A stretch of 64,000 nucleotides of DNA. Origin: Tetracentron sinense. Its lineage: Eukaryota > Streptophyta > Magnoliopsida > Trochodendrales > Trochodendraceae. A program made the position numbers and the translations under genes. Where the stretch lies: contig CM026568.1 in NCBI GenBank assembly GCA_015143295.1, positions 17,738,607 through 17,802,606 of the forward strand, read 5' to 3'. Positions 45,050 to 56,742 of this stretch are shown piece by piece. The notes under the pieces were generated by a model. That model saw only the letters and a list, made by a program, of their open reading frames with translations. It was not told the origin of the DNA and ran no database searches. Every line of letters starts with the position of its first letter. Position 1 is the stretch's first letter.

Positions 45050-45545
45050 ACTCAAGATTGAACTATGCATAGTACCTTTTGGTGGAGTCAAAATTAATTG
45101 GCTCAAGAAGATCTTCTCCATCTGCCATGAAGAGAGCTCCACCAGAAAGAACTTTTCCAATCATCTAAAGATGATTTGGCTTGAGTTCTCGAAGTGAATC
45201 AATTTGTGTGGAAGCATCATCTTCTTTAAACTCGTGTCATCATATTTTGGCTTTCATCATGGAGTTGCACCACCTGATATTCGATATGCATGAACATCTT
45301 TCAATTCTCTGCTTCAGGTTCACCATTCACCTGTGATTTGTATCAGGAGGAATTGTGATGGGTGACCTTGAATTGCTCGCATAGTGCTTTCATCCATTTG
45401 TTCTTGAAGTTATTTGCATTATCTGTGATTATTTCATTCAGGATCCCATATCTGCATGTCTTCATATTACCAAACAAAATGTCAATCACATTAGCTTGAT
45501 GTCTAGCAGTGAGCTAGACTTTGATGGTCACCATCTTGGGTCTCT
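45050..45545 (-). pseudogene. Integrase remnant of the gypsy element
   Basis: The - strand near 45300-45480 reads MKTCRYGILNEIITDNANNF, NKWMKALCEQFKVTHHNSS, a stop, then YKSQVNGEPEAEN, another stop. This matches the Ty3/gypsy integrase core, with the second Asp in TDNA and the Glu in PEAEN of the DDE triad. Further down, ADGEDLLEPINFDSTKRYYA at about 45060-45120 (another frame) matches the integrase C-terminus. Integrase normally joins cDNA to chromosomal DNA; this copy is inactive because of stops and frameshifts, and its N-terminal zinc-binding part was not recognised. Confidence 0.78.
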
Positions 45546-46791
45546 CCTTTGAACCTAGGCTTTTGGATTCAGATTCTCCTACATTGATCTTAACTCTTAA
45601 TGTCTTTCTCATGATAATCCAAAAAAATCTGAGATTTCTTTAGAGGGTCCATTTTTCTCATATACCCATTTTCATTCATTTCAGTCAAATTCTTTCCATT
45701 ATATTTTTCCAAAGGTTTTTTTTTTTTTGCAAAACAAAAGACTAGTGAATGAAAACTTTTTTTTTTAATGGCCTAGTAAAAAAAACACACTTTTTTTTTT
45801 CATTTTTCCATTTTTTTGCTTTAAAAAAAAAAAAAGTGGCCTTCTAAATTAACACCATCCGGGGCTGAAGGCCTATCCTCGGGTAGTAACCAAACATCTA
45901 ATAAAACTTTGCTTTCTAAGAACCATTGAGGTATGGTCGAGCTTGCGCCACAAGATAGCAACCACCTCCCAATTCTTCTACTTTTCATTTGCCCTCAAAT
46001 GGTAGATTGAATTTTCATTGTCCCTTTAACCATCGTTCATCCCTGCCTAGGAGAAAATACATGATCGGTCTGAACCTTCTTTCTGACCATTCTGGCCTTC
46101 ATCTCAGTCTTCTTCAAATACTTTTTCTTGTGGACCCATTTGTTCAAAGATGGAGAACTCAACTTTTCTAGCACGCTCAGAGATGTCCAGAATAGATTCA
46201 TCCCAAATTTTGTATCTTTTTGTTTTTTCGGGATTCCTTTCTTCCTTGTTCTCTCTCCCATAATATCTTTCTTTCTTCTCTCTTTCAGCCTCTCTTTCTT
46301 TCTTTTCACTCACCCTTTTTTTCTTTCTCACCTTATTTTTCTCTTTCTTCCCCATCTTCTTTGATTTTCTCATTTTCCTTGGTCAAGTCTGATTTACAAG
46401 CCTGTCTGCACTCCCTAACATTTCCAACCTCGACAACTACCTCTCCTCAGACTTCATTTTTCATTAGTTGGATATTATTGCAATCAAAGGGAGCCCTTTT
46501 CAAGTCTGTTTGGACCTGTGTAGTAGGCCAATTCAGCACAATAGGTTGTGGGACGAGAGTTTGGTTGGATGGGGTGGTAGGCCAATCAAGAACAAGTACA
46601 ACCGGTCGTGGGGTTGGAGTTTGGTTGGATGGAGGGGTAGGCCAATCAAGCACTACCTATCGTGGTATAGGAGTCTGGTTAGGTGGAGGGGTAGGCCAAT
46701 CAAGAACTACTTGTCATGGTGTGAGATTAGATGAGGTGATGATGGGGGAGGGCTAGTTCAAAGCGATGGGCTGTCGTTGAACTGGTGGTTG

Positions 46792-48166
46792 CTACTTGGA
46801 CACGGTGTTGGAGATAGGGGAGACTTGACTTTTGTTCAAACGGGCTTGACATTGGGTTCGAGATTGAGATGGGCCAACATTGCATCCTTCCATGTCTATA
46901 GCATTGATTGCCCGAGAGGTAGTTGCGATGTCCTCATCATACATCAAGAGTGAATTTTGATTCTGATTCACGAGTTGTTGTTGCTGTTGGGGCATTCCTA
47001 CTTGAGTGGGATGCATGTATCCCTGCGCTATTACTGATAGTTGAGGCTGGTAGTGCACCTGAAACGGTTGAGAGTTCCCCACATATGCTTTTGTTGGGGC
47101 AGAATTCTCACTACCATGATAGTACATTACCTTATGAAAAGTTGTATAGTCTATGATTCTCTCGGTCTTTATCCCGTCGTCCACATTATCCCCTATCTAT
47201 ATGATGGTCGCGAAACTTGACTTGGTTTGAGTTAATAGATAGTCGTAGTAAGGTGGTTTCATCATTGAAATGATTGTACTAACCATCTCTTCCTCCATCA
47301 TAGGAGGCCTGACTCTTGCAACTACATCACGCCATTTGTTAGCATATTCTCTAAAAGTTTCTGTAGTCTTCTTCTCCATCCTGAGAAGGTCGAGGCGAGT
47401 GGGGATTACATCCATGTTATACCGGTAACGCGATACAAACGCATTAGCTAGCTCTCTCAATTTCTTGATTTTCGACCGGTCAAAATGGGCAAACCAGGCT
47501 CCCCCCGTCAAACTCATTTGGAATAGTTGCAACATCAACTACTCATTACGCCCATGCACACCTACAGCTCCTCCATAAAGGGTTAGATGCACCACAGGAC
47601 AACCTCGACCATCATATTTTTCAAAATTAGGGATTTTGAAATTTGGGGCAGGTCAAGTACGGGATACATGCAGAGGTCTGCAATATAGATTTTGGTGGAC
47701 GGGTCAAAATCCTTAACCATCTTCATATCTTCTTGGAGCTTGGCCAATTGCATTACCAACCCAATCTTAGGGCTTTCCTGATCATGATGAGACATTTTAG
47801 GTCGGGCCTGGATGCCTGAATTAGCCAGTATGACCGAAGGAATTGACGAGATTGAAGTATGTGTTCGCTTTGGTGTAGTCGTGGGAGGAGGCACATTTTG
47901 GGCCCCATTGGTCATATTTGGAAAACTTTGCATTTGATTTGTGAAGCTCTTGAAGCGTTGTGTTAGATTTTTGATAGATTTTTGAGATCACTGTTGATTT
48001 TGGCAAACTCCATTTTCTTATTGTACTTGGGCTCAGAGTGAATCGATACATTGTCTTCTTCCATTTCAGAAAGTGGATTCTGCTCTGAGTGAATCGATAC
48101 ATTGTCTTCCCCTATTTCAAAAAGCGGGTTCTGCCTGGACTGAAAAAGGGTTTGAATTCTAGACAT
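46792..48166 (-). pseudogene. gag of the gypsy element, broken
   Basis: Gag forms the virus-like particle of the retrotransposon. The core domain is at 47197-47538: QMSLTGGAWFAHFDRSKIKK, LRELANAFVSRYRYNMDVIP, LRMEKKTTETFREYANKWRD and VARVRPPMMEEEMVSTIIS, the retrotrans_gag pattern of Tat/Ogre elements. Upstream, 47583-48166 in other frames carries a Glu/Ser-rich N-terminus with a duplicated DNVSIHSE(Q/P) motif and a short coiled-coil-like VMQLAKLQEDMKMV. Downstream, 46792-47184 is Gln-rich (QPQLSVIAQGYMHPT, GMPQQQQQL). At least two frame changes separate these parts. No zinc knuckle was seen. Confidence 0.85.
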
Positions 48167-48424
48167 ATTGAGCTTCTATAGCAGAGAACTTCTTTGGTGG
48201 CGCAGTGATGAAAATACCTGCAAAAGTAGAGGCGGCAAGAGTAGAGCAACATAGAAAAACATGTTTTATCTTTGATGATGGACAACGTTTTTTGTACGAT
48301 GTGAGAATTTCTTTAGCTAAAATTTTTTTTGTGCAAGGTGAGAATTTCTTTAGCTAAAATTTTAATTTCAATTTTTTTTTCAAAATGAGTCAAAAGGTCG
48401 CCGGCAAGGTTTAGGGAGAAATGA

Positions 48425-48970
48425 AAAAAAGGGGAAATACAACTAATCCTCTAACTAGGTTGCCCATAGGTCTTAGAGGAAAAATCACAAAAGCGGGATA
48501 GAAGATGGTCCTCTAAGTAGGGTGCCCGTAAGTCTTAGGGGAAAAATCACAAAATAGCAGGATAGAAGATGGTCCTCTAAGTAGGGTGCCCGTAAGTCTT
48601 AGGGGAAAAATCACAAAATAGCGGGATAGAGGATGGTCCTCTAACTAGGGTGCTCGTAGGTCTTAGGGGAAAACTCACAAAGACAGAATAGATGATGGTC
48701 CTCTAACTAGGGTGTGCCCGTAGGTCTTAGGGGAAAAATAAAAAAATGGCGGGATAGAGAATGATCCTTTAACTAGGGTGCTCGTAGGTCTTAGGGGAAA
48801 AATCACAAAATGACAGGATAGAAGATGGTCCTATAACTAGGGTGCCCGTAGGTCTTAAGGGAAAAAGCACAAAGGCGGGATAGAGGATGGTCCTCTAACT
48901 AGGGTGCCCGTATGTCTTAGGGGAAAAATTCAGAATCTAGGTCAACTAGATTGCCCGTAGGTCTTACAGG
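48425..48970. repeat. Eight tandem ~63-bp repeats in the retrotransposon leader
   Basis: A unit containing GGTCCTCTAACTAGGGTGCC, CGTAGGTCTTAGGGG and AAAATCACAAAATAGCGGGA repeats eight times with 61-67 bp spacing (GTCTTAG anchors near 48470, 48535, 48597, 48660, 48727, 48791, 48853 and 48914). It lies between the primer-binding site and gag, in the leader of the LTR element. It is not coding. Confidence 0.9.
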
Positions 48971-49456
48971 TTAATAATGACTCACTTTTTTTCTCTCTCT
49001 TCTTATTTTTTTGACTTAGCTAAAGAAACCTCCTTCCAGAACGTATGTCCACCAACAGAGATTAACAACTCATATCATCGAATGAAAACTTAAAGTGGCC
49101 TCACAAATAATTCTATATCCAGTTCACAGGGGTTAACTAAATCCCTAATCACAAAACATCTATGCATGTCCCGTGCACTTCTCTTGCTCAAATGATTTGG
49201 GTTGGAACGTTCATCGCCGCTTCCGGGATGCTATCCACGGGCGCTCAATTACGTAGTTCCAAAGGTTGGGGTAGGTCCAGATACGGACAAAGGTGGGTAG
49301 TGAATGGGTGCTCCAACAATGCAATGCAATAGAAAACAACGAAATAAACAATTGACAAGACAAACTGGAATAACAAATAATATCTCTTTTTTTTCAATTT
49401 TAAAAAAAAATCAAAATAATAGAGAAAAATTAAACAAGGCCTGAACCCTCTAAATC

Positions 49457-49474
49457 CCCAGCAGAGTCGCCAGT
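49457..49474 (-). other. Primer-binding site
   Basis: Immediately inside the 5' LTR the - strand reads ACTGGCGACTCTGCTGGGGA. TGGCGACTCTGCTGGGGA is the primer site usual in Tat/Ogre/Athila-type gypsy elements, where the primer is described as a tRNA-Arg; I did not check it against tRNA sequences. Confidence 0.8.
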
Positions 49475-50717
49475 TGTGCGATATCCGGCTAGGGTTGATC
49501 TCCTCCCCACATTAATACTTTCGCACTAATGAGAAGTCGAGACCTTAAAGTCGTCACCAATCAAGAATAAGGGTATAATTGGTCACCCACAACAAAACCT
49601 TCGATCTGAGAACCAAGATCGGGTTCGGGGATTCTTTTACGAGTCAGGGAAGGTGTTAAGCACCCCAACTCATCTGTCGAACGACGGTTGTCTTTTTACT
49701 TTTCTCCATCAATTTAACTTTTTTTTATTGAATTTAACAAATAAACTAAATGATTTTTTTTTTCGAGATAGGAATGCCTTTCCTCAACCGAATCGAGGCA
49801 AACCCTTCTCTACTTAATTTTTTTTCTTTTATTTTTGAGATTGGAACATACCCCTCCTCAACCGAATCGGGTTAGTTCTCTTTACTTGAGCGGCAAACCC
49901 TTTTCCTTAAATCGGCAATGGCCAAACTCTTTCCTCCACCGATTCGAGAGAGGCCCCGCCTACATTGGTGGAAAAGGGAAGAACTAAATTTAAAAATAAA
50001 GAAAATGAACAATAAGGAGAAAAAATTGAAGATCTCTTCTTCCTACATTTTCCTTCGTCCGGATTTCCACTTCCTCGCAACCGTTTGGAGGGAAATCTTT
50101 GACTACTATGGGAAAATGAGGAAAGAAGATACTTGGATGGGTAGAATGAGAATCGAAGTGAAATAACTAGAAAATAAAATCGCAAACCTTGTTGCAAACC
50201 TTTTGATTGCCCTCCAATAGATTCTCGTGCTCCAAGCACGTAAGATAAAAATAACAAAGTAGATCCGAACTCCGTAGCTCCTTCAAGTATGTGAGCTCTT
50301 GCTCTCTTCTCCACTAGGGTTTCCAAAGGTTGAGGATTTTCTAAGATGATTTCCAAGTTGGAGAGATTCTAAAGCATCCCCAAGCCTAGGGTTTTTCTGA
50401 ATGATTCCCAAGATGTAGAGATCTCAAGTCTAGGGTGTTTTTCGGTGTGTCTAGAGAATGGGGTGTGGAGGACTTTTTATAATAGTGAGAGGAAAGTGTT
50501 TTCTTGTTTTTTCCCGATGTGGGACTAAATTTCTTCCATAAAACTCAAACAGTTTTTTAAAGAATTAATTTCTCCTCTCTTTCAGGCTTGAGTTAACTTG
50601 GGCTTTGACATGGTTTGATCTCAGATTATTTCGGAGTTCGGATCGCACTTTATTGAGTTCATCATTTGGTACTTAGAGCTAAATGAGTCTAGGGCCGTGC
50701 AAAATTGGGTGTCTACA
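49475..50717 (-). repeat. 5' LTR of the gypsy element
   Basis: 1243 bp, direct repeat of 41656-42917; starts TGTGCGATATCCGGCTAGGG and ends GTGTCTACA on +. As 5' LTR it should hold the promoter; no TATA box was assigned with confidence. Confidence 0.93.
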
Positions 50718-52202
50718 TATATTAGTATGTTTAGAACATAAATCCACAAACTTCAATTAAAATAAATGAATTTATGATGATTTTTGGTTATGTATTTTCA
50801 TTGTTATCTCATTATGTGTAAAATAAACTTGATAAATCATTATCTTCATGCACAATACACATTTATTATTAACAATTTTGTTTGTTTATCAATTTTTTTA
50901 ATTCTTTTAATTTTTATCTAAAAAATGGTGTTTGTGTTAAAGTAATGAAACCGTTATGTAACAACCTTACATTAAGGTTTTGACAGACTTATTATGCACA
51001 CTGAAATTGTTATTTAAAACATTACTCTTTATACTTATTTCATATGCAAGTTATGGTTCCACAAGCCTATTGCAAAACAATCAAGAGAATCATCATAAGT
51101 CATCTCTACATGTGCCTATTCAAAAAGGAAGCTCAAAGTGATCCCCATAACCAGCATAAGCTCATTAACTCTAAAGTGCTTACTTCAGAGCTGAACTGAA
51201 GATACTCACATTTGGCATGTGAAGAAACTTTCGACCTTAGGAATTAAACAAAAATTTGTTACTTATCAAATAATCCTCCCACAGATCATACGCTTTTTCC
51301 CAGTTGTTTGTTACACATAAATCCATAGTAAACCTAAGTTTTTTAGTGTCACATTGAGTACAAAAACAAATGTGCCAAAGTAGAAGTGGGCTGGCTTTTA
51401 ACAATTTTCAATCTCTATACTCCTGACAATTAAATTTTCCGTATCTTTATTGTAAAATTAATAGGATGGATCAAGTGTTCCAGATATTACAGGATTTTGA
51501 TTGCTGTATTATCGCCTTTGTGAAGTGTTACCGTGTAATCATATTGATTGGTAAGAGCATATTTTAGTATTTTACAGGAAAAAAAGAAAGGAGGTTATGG
51601 AGATCATTCCCAATTTAAAATCAGCTCATAACACTCTCTTTAGCAAAACATTGTCCATGTAATTTCTTTTTTTTTTTTGATCAATTGTCCGTGTAATTTC
51701 ATATTAACCCTGTTCCATATTTACCTGAAATTCTCGTCACTTTATCATAAGACCAAATATATTCTCGGTCACAAAGAAAGATGGTCAAAAAACTCTTCTT
51801 CGTGCTTTCAGGACAAACAGAATACATAACTGATCATGCATTTCAATGAAATCATGTTGGATTCTAAATGAAATAATAGTACTATTTACAATCAACACCA
51901 TTATATGGATAGTTCTTTTACCTAATTTTGGCTGAATGTTAGGAAACCCTCATCCATACGAATCCTAAATTTTCTTTTTACTATGAAGTATGAACCCAAC
52001 CAAAGTCATACTTCTATTGCAAAAAATTAAATTATTAGGAAATTTTATAAAATTAAATTAATGACAGAAACACCTATTAGGATAATTCTATGACCTCATT
52101 TGACTCTTAGATATTATATCTTCTGGAATTATATATGTACTTATAAATGAAACAACAAAGGGAGAAAGCAATATAAGACTCAATAGGAGAAAAAGTAACC
52201 AC
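50718..52202. other. Mutase pseudogene intron, right part
   Basis: Non-coding sequence between the LTR element and exon 1 of the mutase pseudogene. Contains a TAACGG-type fragment at 50945-51020 and a poly-T run at 51670. No other feature seen. Confidence 0.5.
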
Positions 52203-52570
52203 CTTGAATTCAACATCTCCATGGGGACATTGCTAATCCAGCACCCATGGATTGAATGCACCTATACCTCGGTAACAGATTCTTGGATTGGATCATAACC
52301 CAAGAATGAAAGGTTGGCCAAATTGCTCCCGCAAGCCAACTCTGCTACAAATGGATTCATGAGCCAAATTTTCATTAACTCCAGCCAGAGCAATGACTCC
52401 CAAATTTGGTGTTTCGGGTATTTGCAGAGGGGTCCGGTATCCAAACCTTGGCAGCAATACATCACCCAACCCATCTATCAGTACAAGTGGAAGCGTGCAG
52501 ATTACCAACTTTCCTTGATGGGTTTTAAGTTTCAACACAGAATCATGCAAACCCTGCAACGAACAAAATA

Positions 52571-55024
52571 ACAAGAAAAAGATAAAGCTTTAATTTTTTT
52601 TAAAAAAAACTTCCATATTAAAAAAAGGGTATTATGGTTTGGTAGCAATACAAAAGAAAATAATGGAGAAATGTCAAAATCACACTGTAATATATGCTTT
52701 CTTCATTCCTAGAAACTATAGGAAGCACCCACAGAGACAAAAGTGTACAAACAAAGGAAGTTTATTAAAATGGCATTGAAGTCAATCAAATGCTGATAAC
52801 CTTAAGGATTCATCAAAACTTTCAGATGTTTCTCTCAGTAGAACCAAACCAGAGATGGGGAAGTGTTAAAGCCTCAACAAGAGAGAAAAGACTGATTTCC
52901 CTATTCAGAGAATAGCTTGCAGAAGCTTCAAATCTCTCATGGTTTAAAGTAAAAAACTGATTTCCATTGATATTCACCAAAGGGATATTCAAATTAATTC
53001 CAGCAACTAAAGCAAATCCCCAAAAGATTTTTAAAAAATGAATTTTTTCTAAGATTTTATTTTGCAGAGAAGAAATTGCCTCTAAAATCTTCTGTGTCAT
53101 TCTTCTTATTATAGTCTTTGACTTCGGTAAGAACAACCTCTTCATAATCTCTCTATGGTTTTCGAGTTCTCATCTCCATCAACAGAAGAACTGATTTTCT
53201 CTTTTCCAAGGAAACTTGAAGAACAATGAAGGATGCACATCACACCACAAACGCATTGTGGGATGTTCTTCCATTGATTTGGTAAAATGCATTAGCATCT
53301 TACAGAACTTTAATATGAACTGGCTGTATTGGTAGCAGGGGAATGTGAAGAAATCTAAGCCAAATTAAAACACTGTTGGTAATGAATCAAGTACGTTGTG
53401 ATCACCCTTTTCAACAGTAAAAGATCGACAAGTACTCTTGCAAAGGTGTGTGTATATGTTGATTCATGGGACGTTATGATGCTTTAATTTGTTGGGACTT
53501 TACAGGCCAGTACAAGAATGGTGAAGGTGTAAAATTCTAAACATGACATAGTTACTATCGTAAAATGAATTGTCAAAAAAGGATGTTGCATCGTTGAGCA
53601 TTATACTACCGTGGTCCCAAAGCAACTACACTATCAGTCACCCATACTAGTATACTACCATTTAATCGGTAGACTATTGACTAATATCATTGACCATTTG
53701 AAAGGTGGTGATTTGTGCAATGATCAAGTCCATTCAACGAATCACAGGCCAATGATTTTTATTTTTTTTTGGGGGGGGGGGGGGGGATTTCAGTCAGCCA
53801 ACCCGAACCGAAATCTCAAAAAAAATTGTTATCTTGGTGGGATTTCGGATTCCAATTTATTAATATTTTATTAAATATATATGTTTTAAAAATAATATTT
53901 TATTAAAACTCTATATATTTATATAAATATTATTATTTTATTTTAAAATAAATATATTAATTTCTGAAATTTCGATACAAATATCGGAATATATTGGAAT
54001 TTTAATAAAAAAAACCTATTTGAAAACAAATTTCTGAAATATCACTGGAATTCCGAAATTTGAGCTGACATGTCCGAAATCCCGGCCAAAATCATGTTTT
54101 CCGAAATCTATGTTGTATCGATATCGTTGGGATTGGACGAAACCGGGATTTCGTGAAATCCCACGAGTTCGGAGTTGGGAGTTGGGATTTTAAACCTTGC
54201 ATTGAATAACTTATATAGAGTTTATAATGACAGTTTCATCAACAGGACTCTTCCACGATGGTGCTGCAAGTAGTTGGTCAAAATTCAAAAGGAAGGTGTG
54301 ATTCACCTATAAAGCACAACACGGCATGAGTGTTTGTTGCTTTTCATAGTCTCCTCACCATATAATGCTACCTTGTGGCATGGTCACAATTTCTCAGATG
54401 TTTGGGGCTTGATCCAAACACCCAAAGAAAAGAGGGTATAATCACTGATCAAAAGTCATAAATGCTATACCTGAATAGTTGGGTCATATTTTCCTCATCA
54501 GATATAGAGATCATCCTGGTGTCTTCTCTTCCAGTCACACATAATCGCCTTCCATTAGGTAGTTCAGCTCCATTGCATATTGCTGCAAGTGTAGTAGATT
54601 CAACTCAATTCAGTCCAATATGACCACTTGTAACATAAATGTTGGAAGTCTGTTACTCAGTAACGTTTGAAGTCATAAAATAGAAGTTACTTACAGAAGC
54701 TGGAAGTCTTAGAACATTTCCAGATATCATTTCATCGAACAAGGTGTTCTCATATCAATGTACTTTAAACACATAGGCCAGCCAGAACTGCCTTTCAGTC
54801 TTGAGAAGTTCTAGAAACGTTTTCTTTTTTTTAACATGCAATGGTGAGACGTCCTAGAATTGTTATATCACAATCTTCTTAACTGGATTTTTAGAATCAC
54901 ACCGGAAGGTAACCTGGTCCCATGATTTTTGTATGCAGGCCAGTTCAACCCAGTCATAGGCATTCACGTGCGTGGATCCACAAATAACTTTACTCAAAAC
55001 AATAGGCAAGCAAGATATATAGAC
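52571..55024. other. No certain gene; one exon-like frame and a G-run
   Basis: A - strand block at 54471-54582 has GT/AG sites and an open frame (GAELPNGRRLCVTGREDTRM) but no partner exon or family I recognise; it could be an exon of a gene to the left on the same strand. A run of 16 G lies at about 53771-53786, followed at 53787-54199 by repeated CCGAAAT/ATTTCGG words, a decayed repeat ending near GGGATTTTAAACC. The frame at 52822-53145 (-) has no recognisable motif. Confidence 0.4.
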
Positions 55025-55426
55025 CATAGTTACCAAAGCAAGAAGTGAAAATGAGAAGCAAAGCGAAAATGAGAAGCGAGGCTCAAAAAAACCTTAGAAA
55101 ATGGGAAGCGAGAAATAAGGTATAGACTCTCATTCCCATTATGTTATTATGGGTAGTTATACCTTTGATTTTATCCTACATGAGATTTTGTGGAAAGTAG
55201 GTGTCGTAGGTTCCAAACCGACGATACTTGCCTAGAGTCTACACCTTAGGCTATAGACTCTGGTATACGCTATCACGTCACACATACAACTCCATTTGAC
55301 TACTAAATGGGACATTATGGAAGCGAGCTTCTTAGGAAAGCGATTTTATTCGAGGAAGCGAGTCTGGGAAACGAACTTCCTGGGAAGCGAGCTTCTCACC
55401 CTGTACATAGCTTCCCTGCAACTATG
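55025..55426. mobile_element. hAT-type MITE, CATAGTT ends (402 bp)
   Basis: It begins CATAGTTACCAAAGCAAGAA and ends GCTTCCCTGCAACTATG, imperfect inverted termini, flanked by identical 8-bp duplications ATATAGAC (55017-55024, 55427-55434). Subterminal GAAGCGAG/CGAGCTTC words repeat at both ends. Non-coding. Confidence 0.88.
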
Positions 55427-55715
55427 ATATAGACATCTGCATAACACACACCGTTTGCTTGATTGACAAATCCATAGTTCGTTTCAAACGGTTTGGAAGA
55501 CCATAAGAATGCAAATAAATACGTTGAACCCTAGGAATAACTTTATTTTGTTTCTTCATGAGGTTGTATCAAATAATGCTCACTATGGAAACTATGTATT
55601 TCATTTTATCATGTTTTTATTTTTATTTTATTGGTATAAGGCATCGTTTATCTACTGTTGGTTGTTAAGAGTTAGTAAATGGTGAGTGGATCTCCCGTTG
55701 TACAGAAAAAAGGAA

Positions 55716-56240
55716 TCTTAGAATCGATGACAATGTGACAAAAATTGAGATAGAAAGAATGCAAAAGCACGACACAAGATATATGTGGTTCACTCACAAT
55801 AGGGCTACATCTAGGAGAAAATATGTTAAAACATTTTCACTATGCAGAGATTACATGATAAAAGATTTTTACTCTCAAACACAAAGAGTCCGCTCTCTAC
55901 GAGAGCCACTGGGATTAACAATGAACCCGCTCTTCTGTTCAAGAGCTACCCATTCTCTCAAGAGCCACCATTCTTCTTCCGACGAGTCACCCGCTCTTCT
56001 TAAGAACTATTTGGGCTCTCTTTGAGAGCAACCCACTTCCCTGGGAGCCCTACTCACTTACACATCCTCAATTTATTTAATAAGCCTACACCTTAGGCAT
56101 ATTTATTGGATTTTATAACCTAAAATCAAATCCTAAACCAATTAGGATTTCCCCAAATTCTTATCCCGAAAGATAACTCCATAATAATGGAGTTTTACAT
56201 AAAATGGAATTCTAGGCAAATTGCAACACCTCCTGCTAGC
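55716..56240. repeat. Dispersed repeat, inverted relative of 26069-26500
   Basis: AAATCCTAAACCAATTAGGA, GAGAGCC/CTCTCAAGAG words and TTAATAAGCCTACACCTTAG correspond in reverse to words at 26069-26500. GCACGACACAAGATATATGT and GGTTCACTCAC resemble sequences common in plant retrotransposon leaders. The class is not certain; no ends were defined. Confidence 0.45.
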
Positions 56241-56742
56241 TACAAGACTTAAAAAATCCCTCCCTAGGACTTGACCCCAAAACCTCCCTCAAATGAGGGG
56301 CACACCATAGCCATTTGAGCTAGTGAGACTGGTAGGAAATGACAGTCGGCTCCCTTCAAATACTTCATCATTAAACTCCTTCCAAACACTTTGAAATAGC
56401 ATATTTTGGCATGAACATGTTAGAAAGATACAATGCACGGAAAGCTTCTGGCATTAAGAGTGTAGTTCAGACTAGTACCATTGCCTCCAGGGAAGCTAGG
56501 TCTCAAAAGCTAAAACCATTCTATTTTATTTATATATAGTTCATATGGTTTCAGTTTGGTTATTTTTTTTTAGATCGATAATGCCAACAAATATAATATA
56601 AAGAGAAGCAGGGCTACACAAAAAGAGACGCGCGAAGCTCACAAGAACGTGAACCAAAACGCGAAACCTGAAAAAGAAAACAAAAAACCCATGGGAACCC
56701 CTGGACTCCGCCATGCGGCCCCTAGACCCCGCCATGCGGCCC

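Larger units (their letters stand above)
41656..50717 (-). mobile_element. Defective Ty3/gypsy LTR retrotransposon, Tat/Ogre type (9062 bp)
   Basis: Two directly repeated LTRs of 1262 bp (41656-42917) and 1243 bp (49475-50717) begin TG and end CA, flanked by 5-bp words TATAC (41651-41655) and TATAT (50718-50722). The primer-binding site, gag and integrase all read on the - strand, so the right LTR is the 5' LTR. Order on the - strand: LTR, primer site, a leader with eight tandem repeats, gag, a proline/charge-rich region, integrase remnant, captured exons (opposite strand), polypurine tract, LTR. The protease and reverse transcriptase are not recognisable; together with stops in the rest, the element is non-autonomous. 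The gag type and primer site suggest the Tat/Ogre lineage. It lies in the intron of the mutase pseudogene. Confidence 0.9.
40499..52500 (-). pseudogene. Archaeal-type 2,3-bisphosphoglycerate-independent phosphoglycerate mutase, two decayed exons
   Basis: In plants this family (apgM type, metal-dependent alkaline-phosphatase superfamily) resembles glycolytic mutase. Exon 1 (about 52203-52500) reads LVLIDGLGDVLLPRFGYRTP and ETPNLGVIALAGVN, then, after a frameshift, ACGSNLANLSFLGYDP, and, after another, SMGAGLAMSP and GDVEFK. Exon 2 (40499-40640) reads TDRHIEEDGPILCAVLDEMK and LPSFPEYEARVR, but its start has TGA stops and a frame change. In the family the second block reads GSDTAHLSLLGYDP; here D and H are replaced by N. 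Splice-site dinucleotides survive at both ends of the 11.6-kb intron, into which an LTR retrotransposon (41656-50717) was inserted. The remaining exons were not found. Dead copy; an intact paralogue should exist elsewhere. Confidence 0.85.

Noticed and set aside
46037-46373. Lys/Glu-rich frames on the - strand and Phe/Leu/Ser-rich frames on the + strand
   Set aside because: These come from a pyrimidine-rich low-complexity stretch inside the retrotransposon; I could not tie them to a known protease or nucleocapsid.
52822-53145. 107-codon frame on the - strand near the mutase exon
   Set aside because: Does not match the mutase family or any motif I know.
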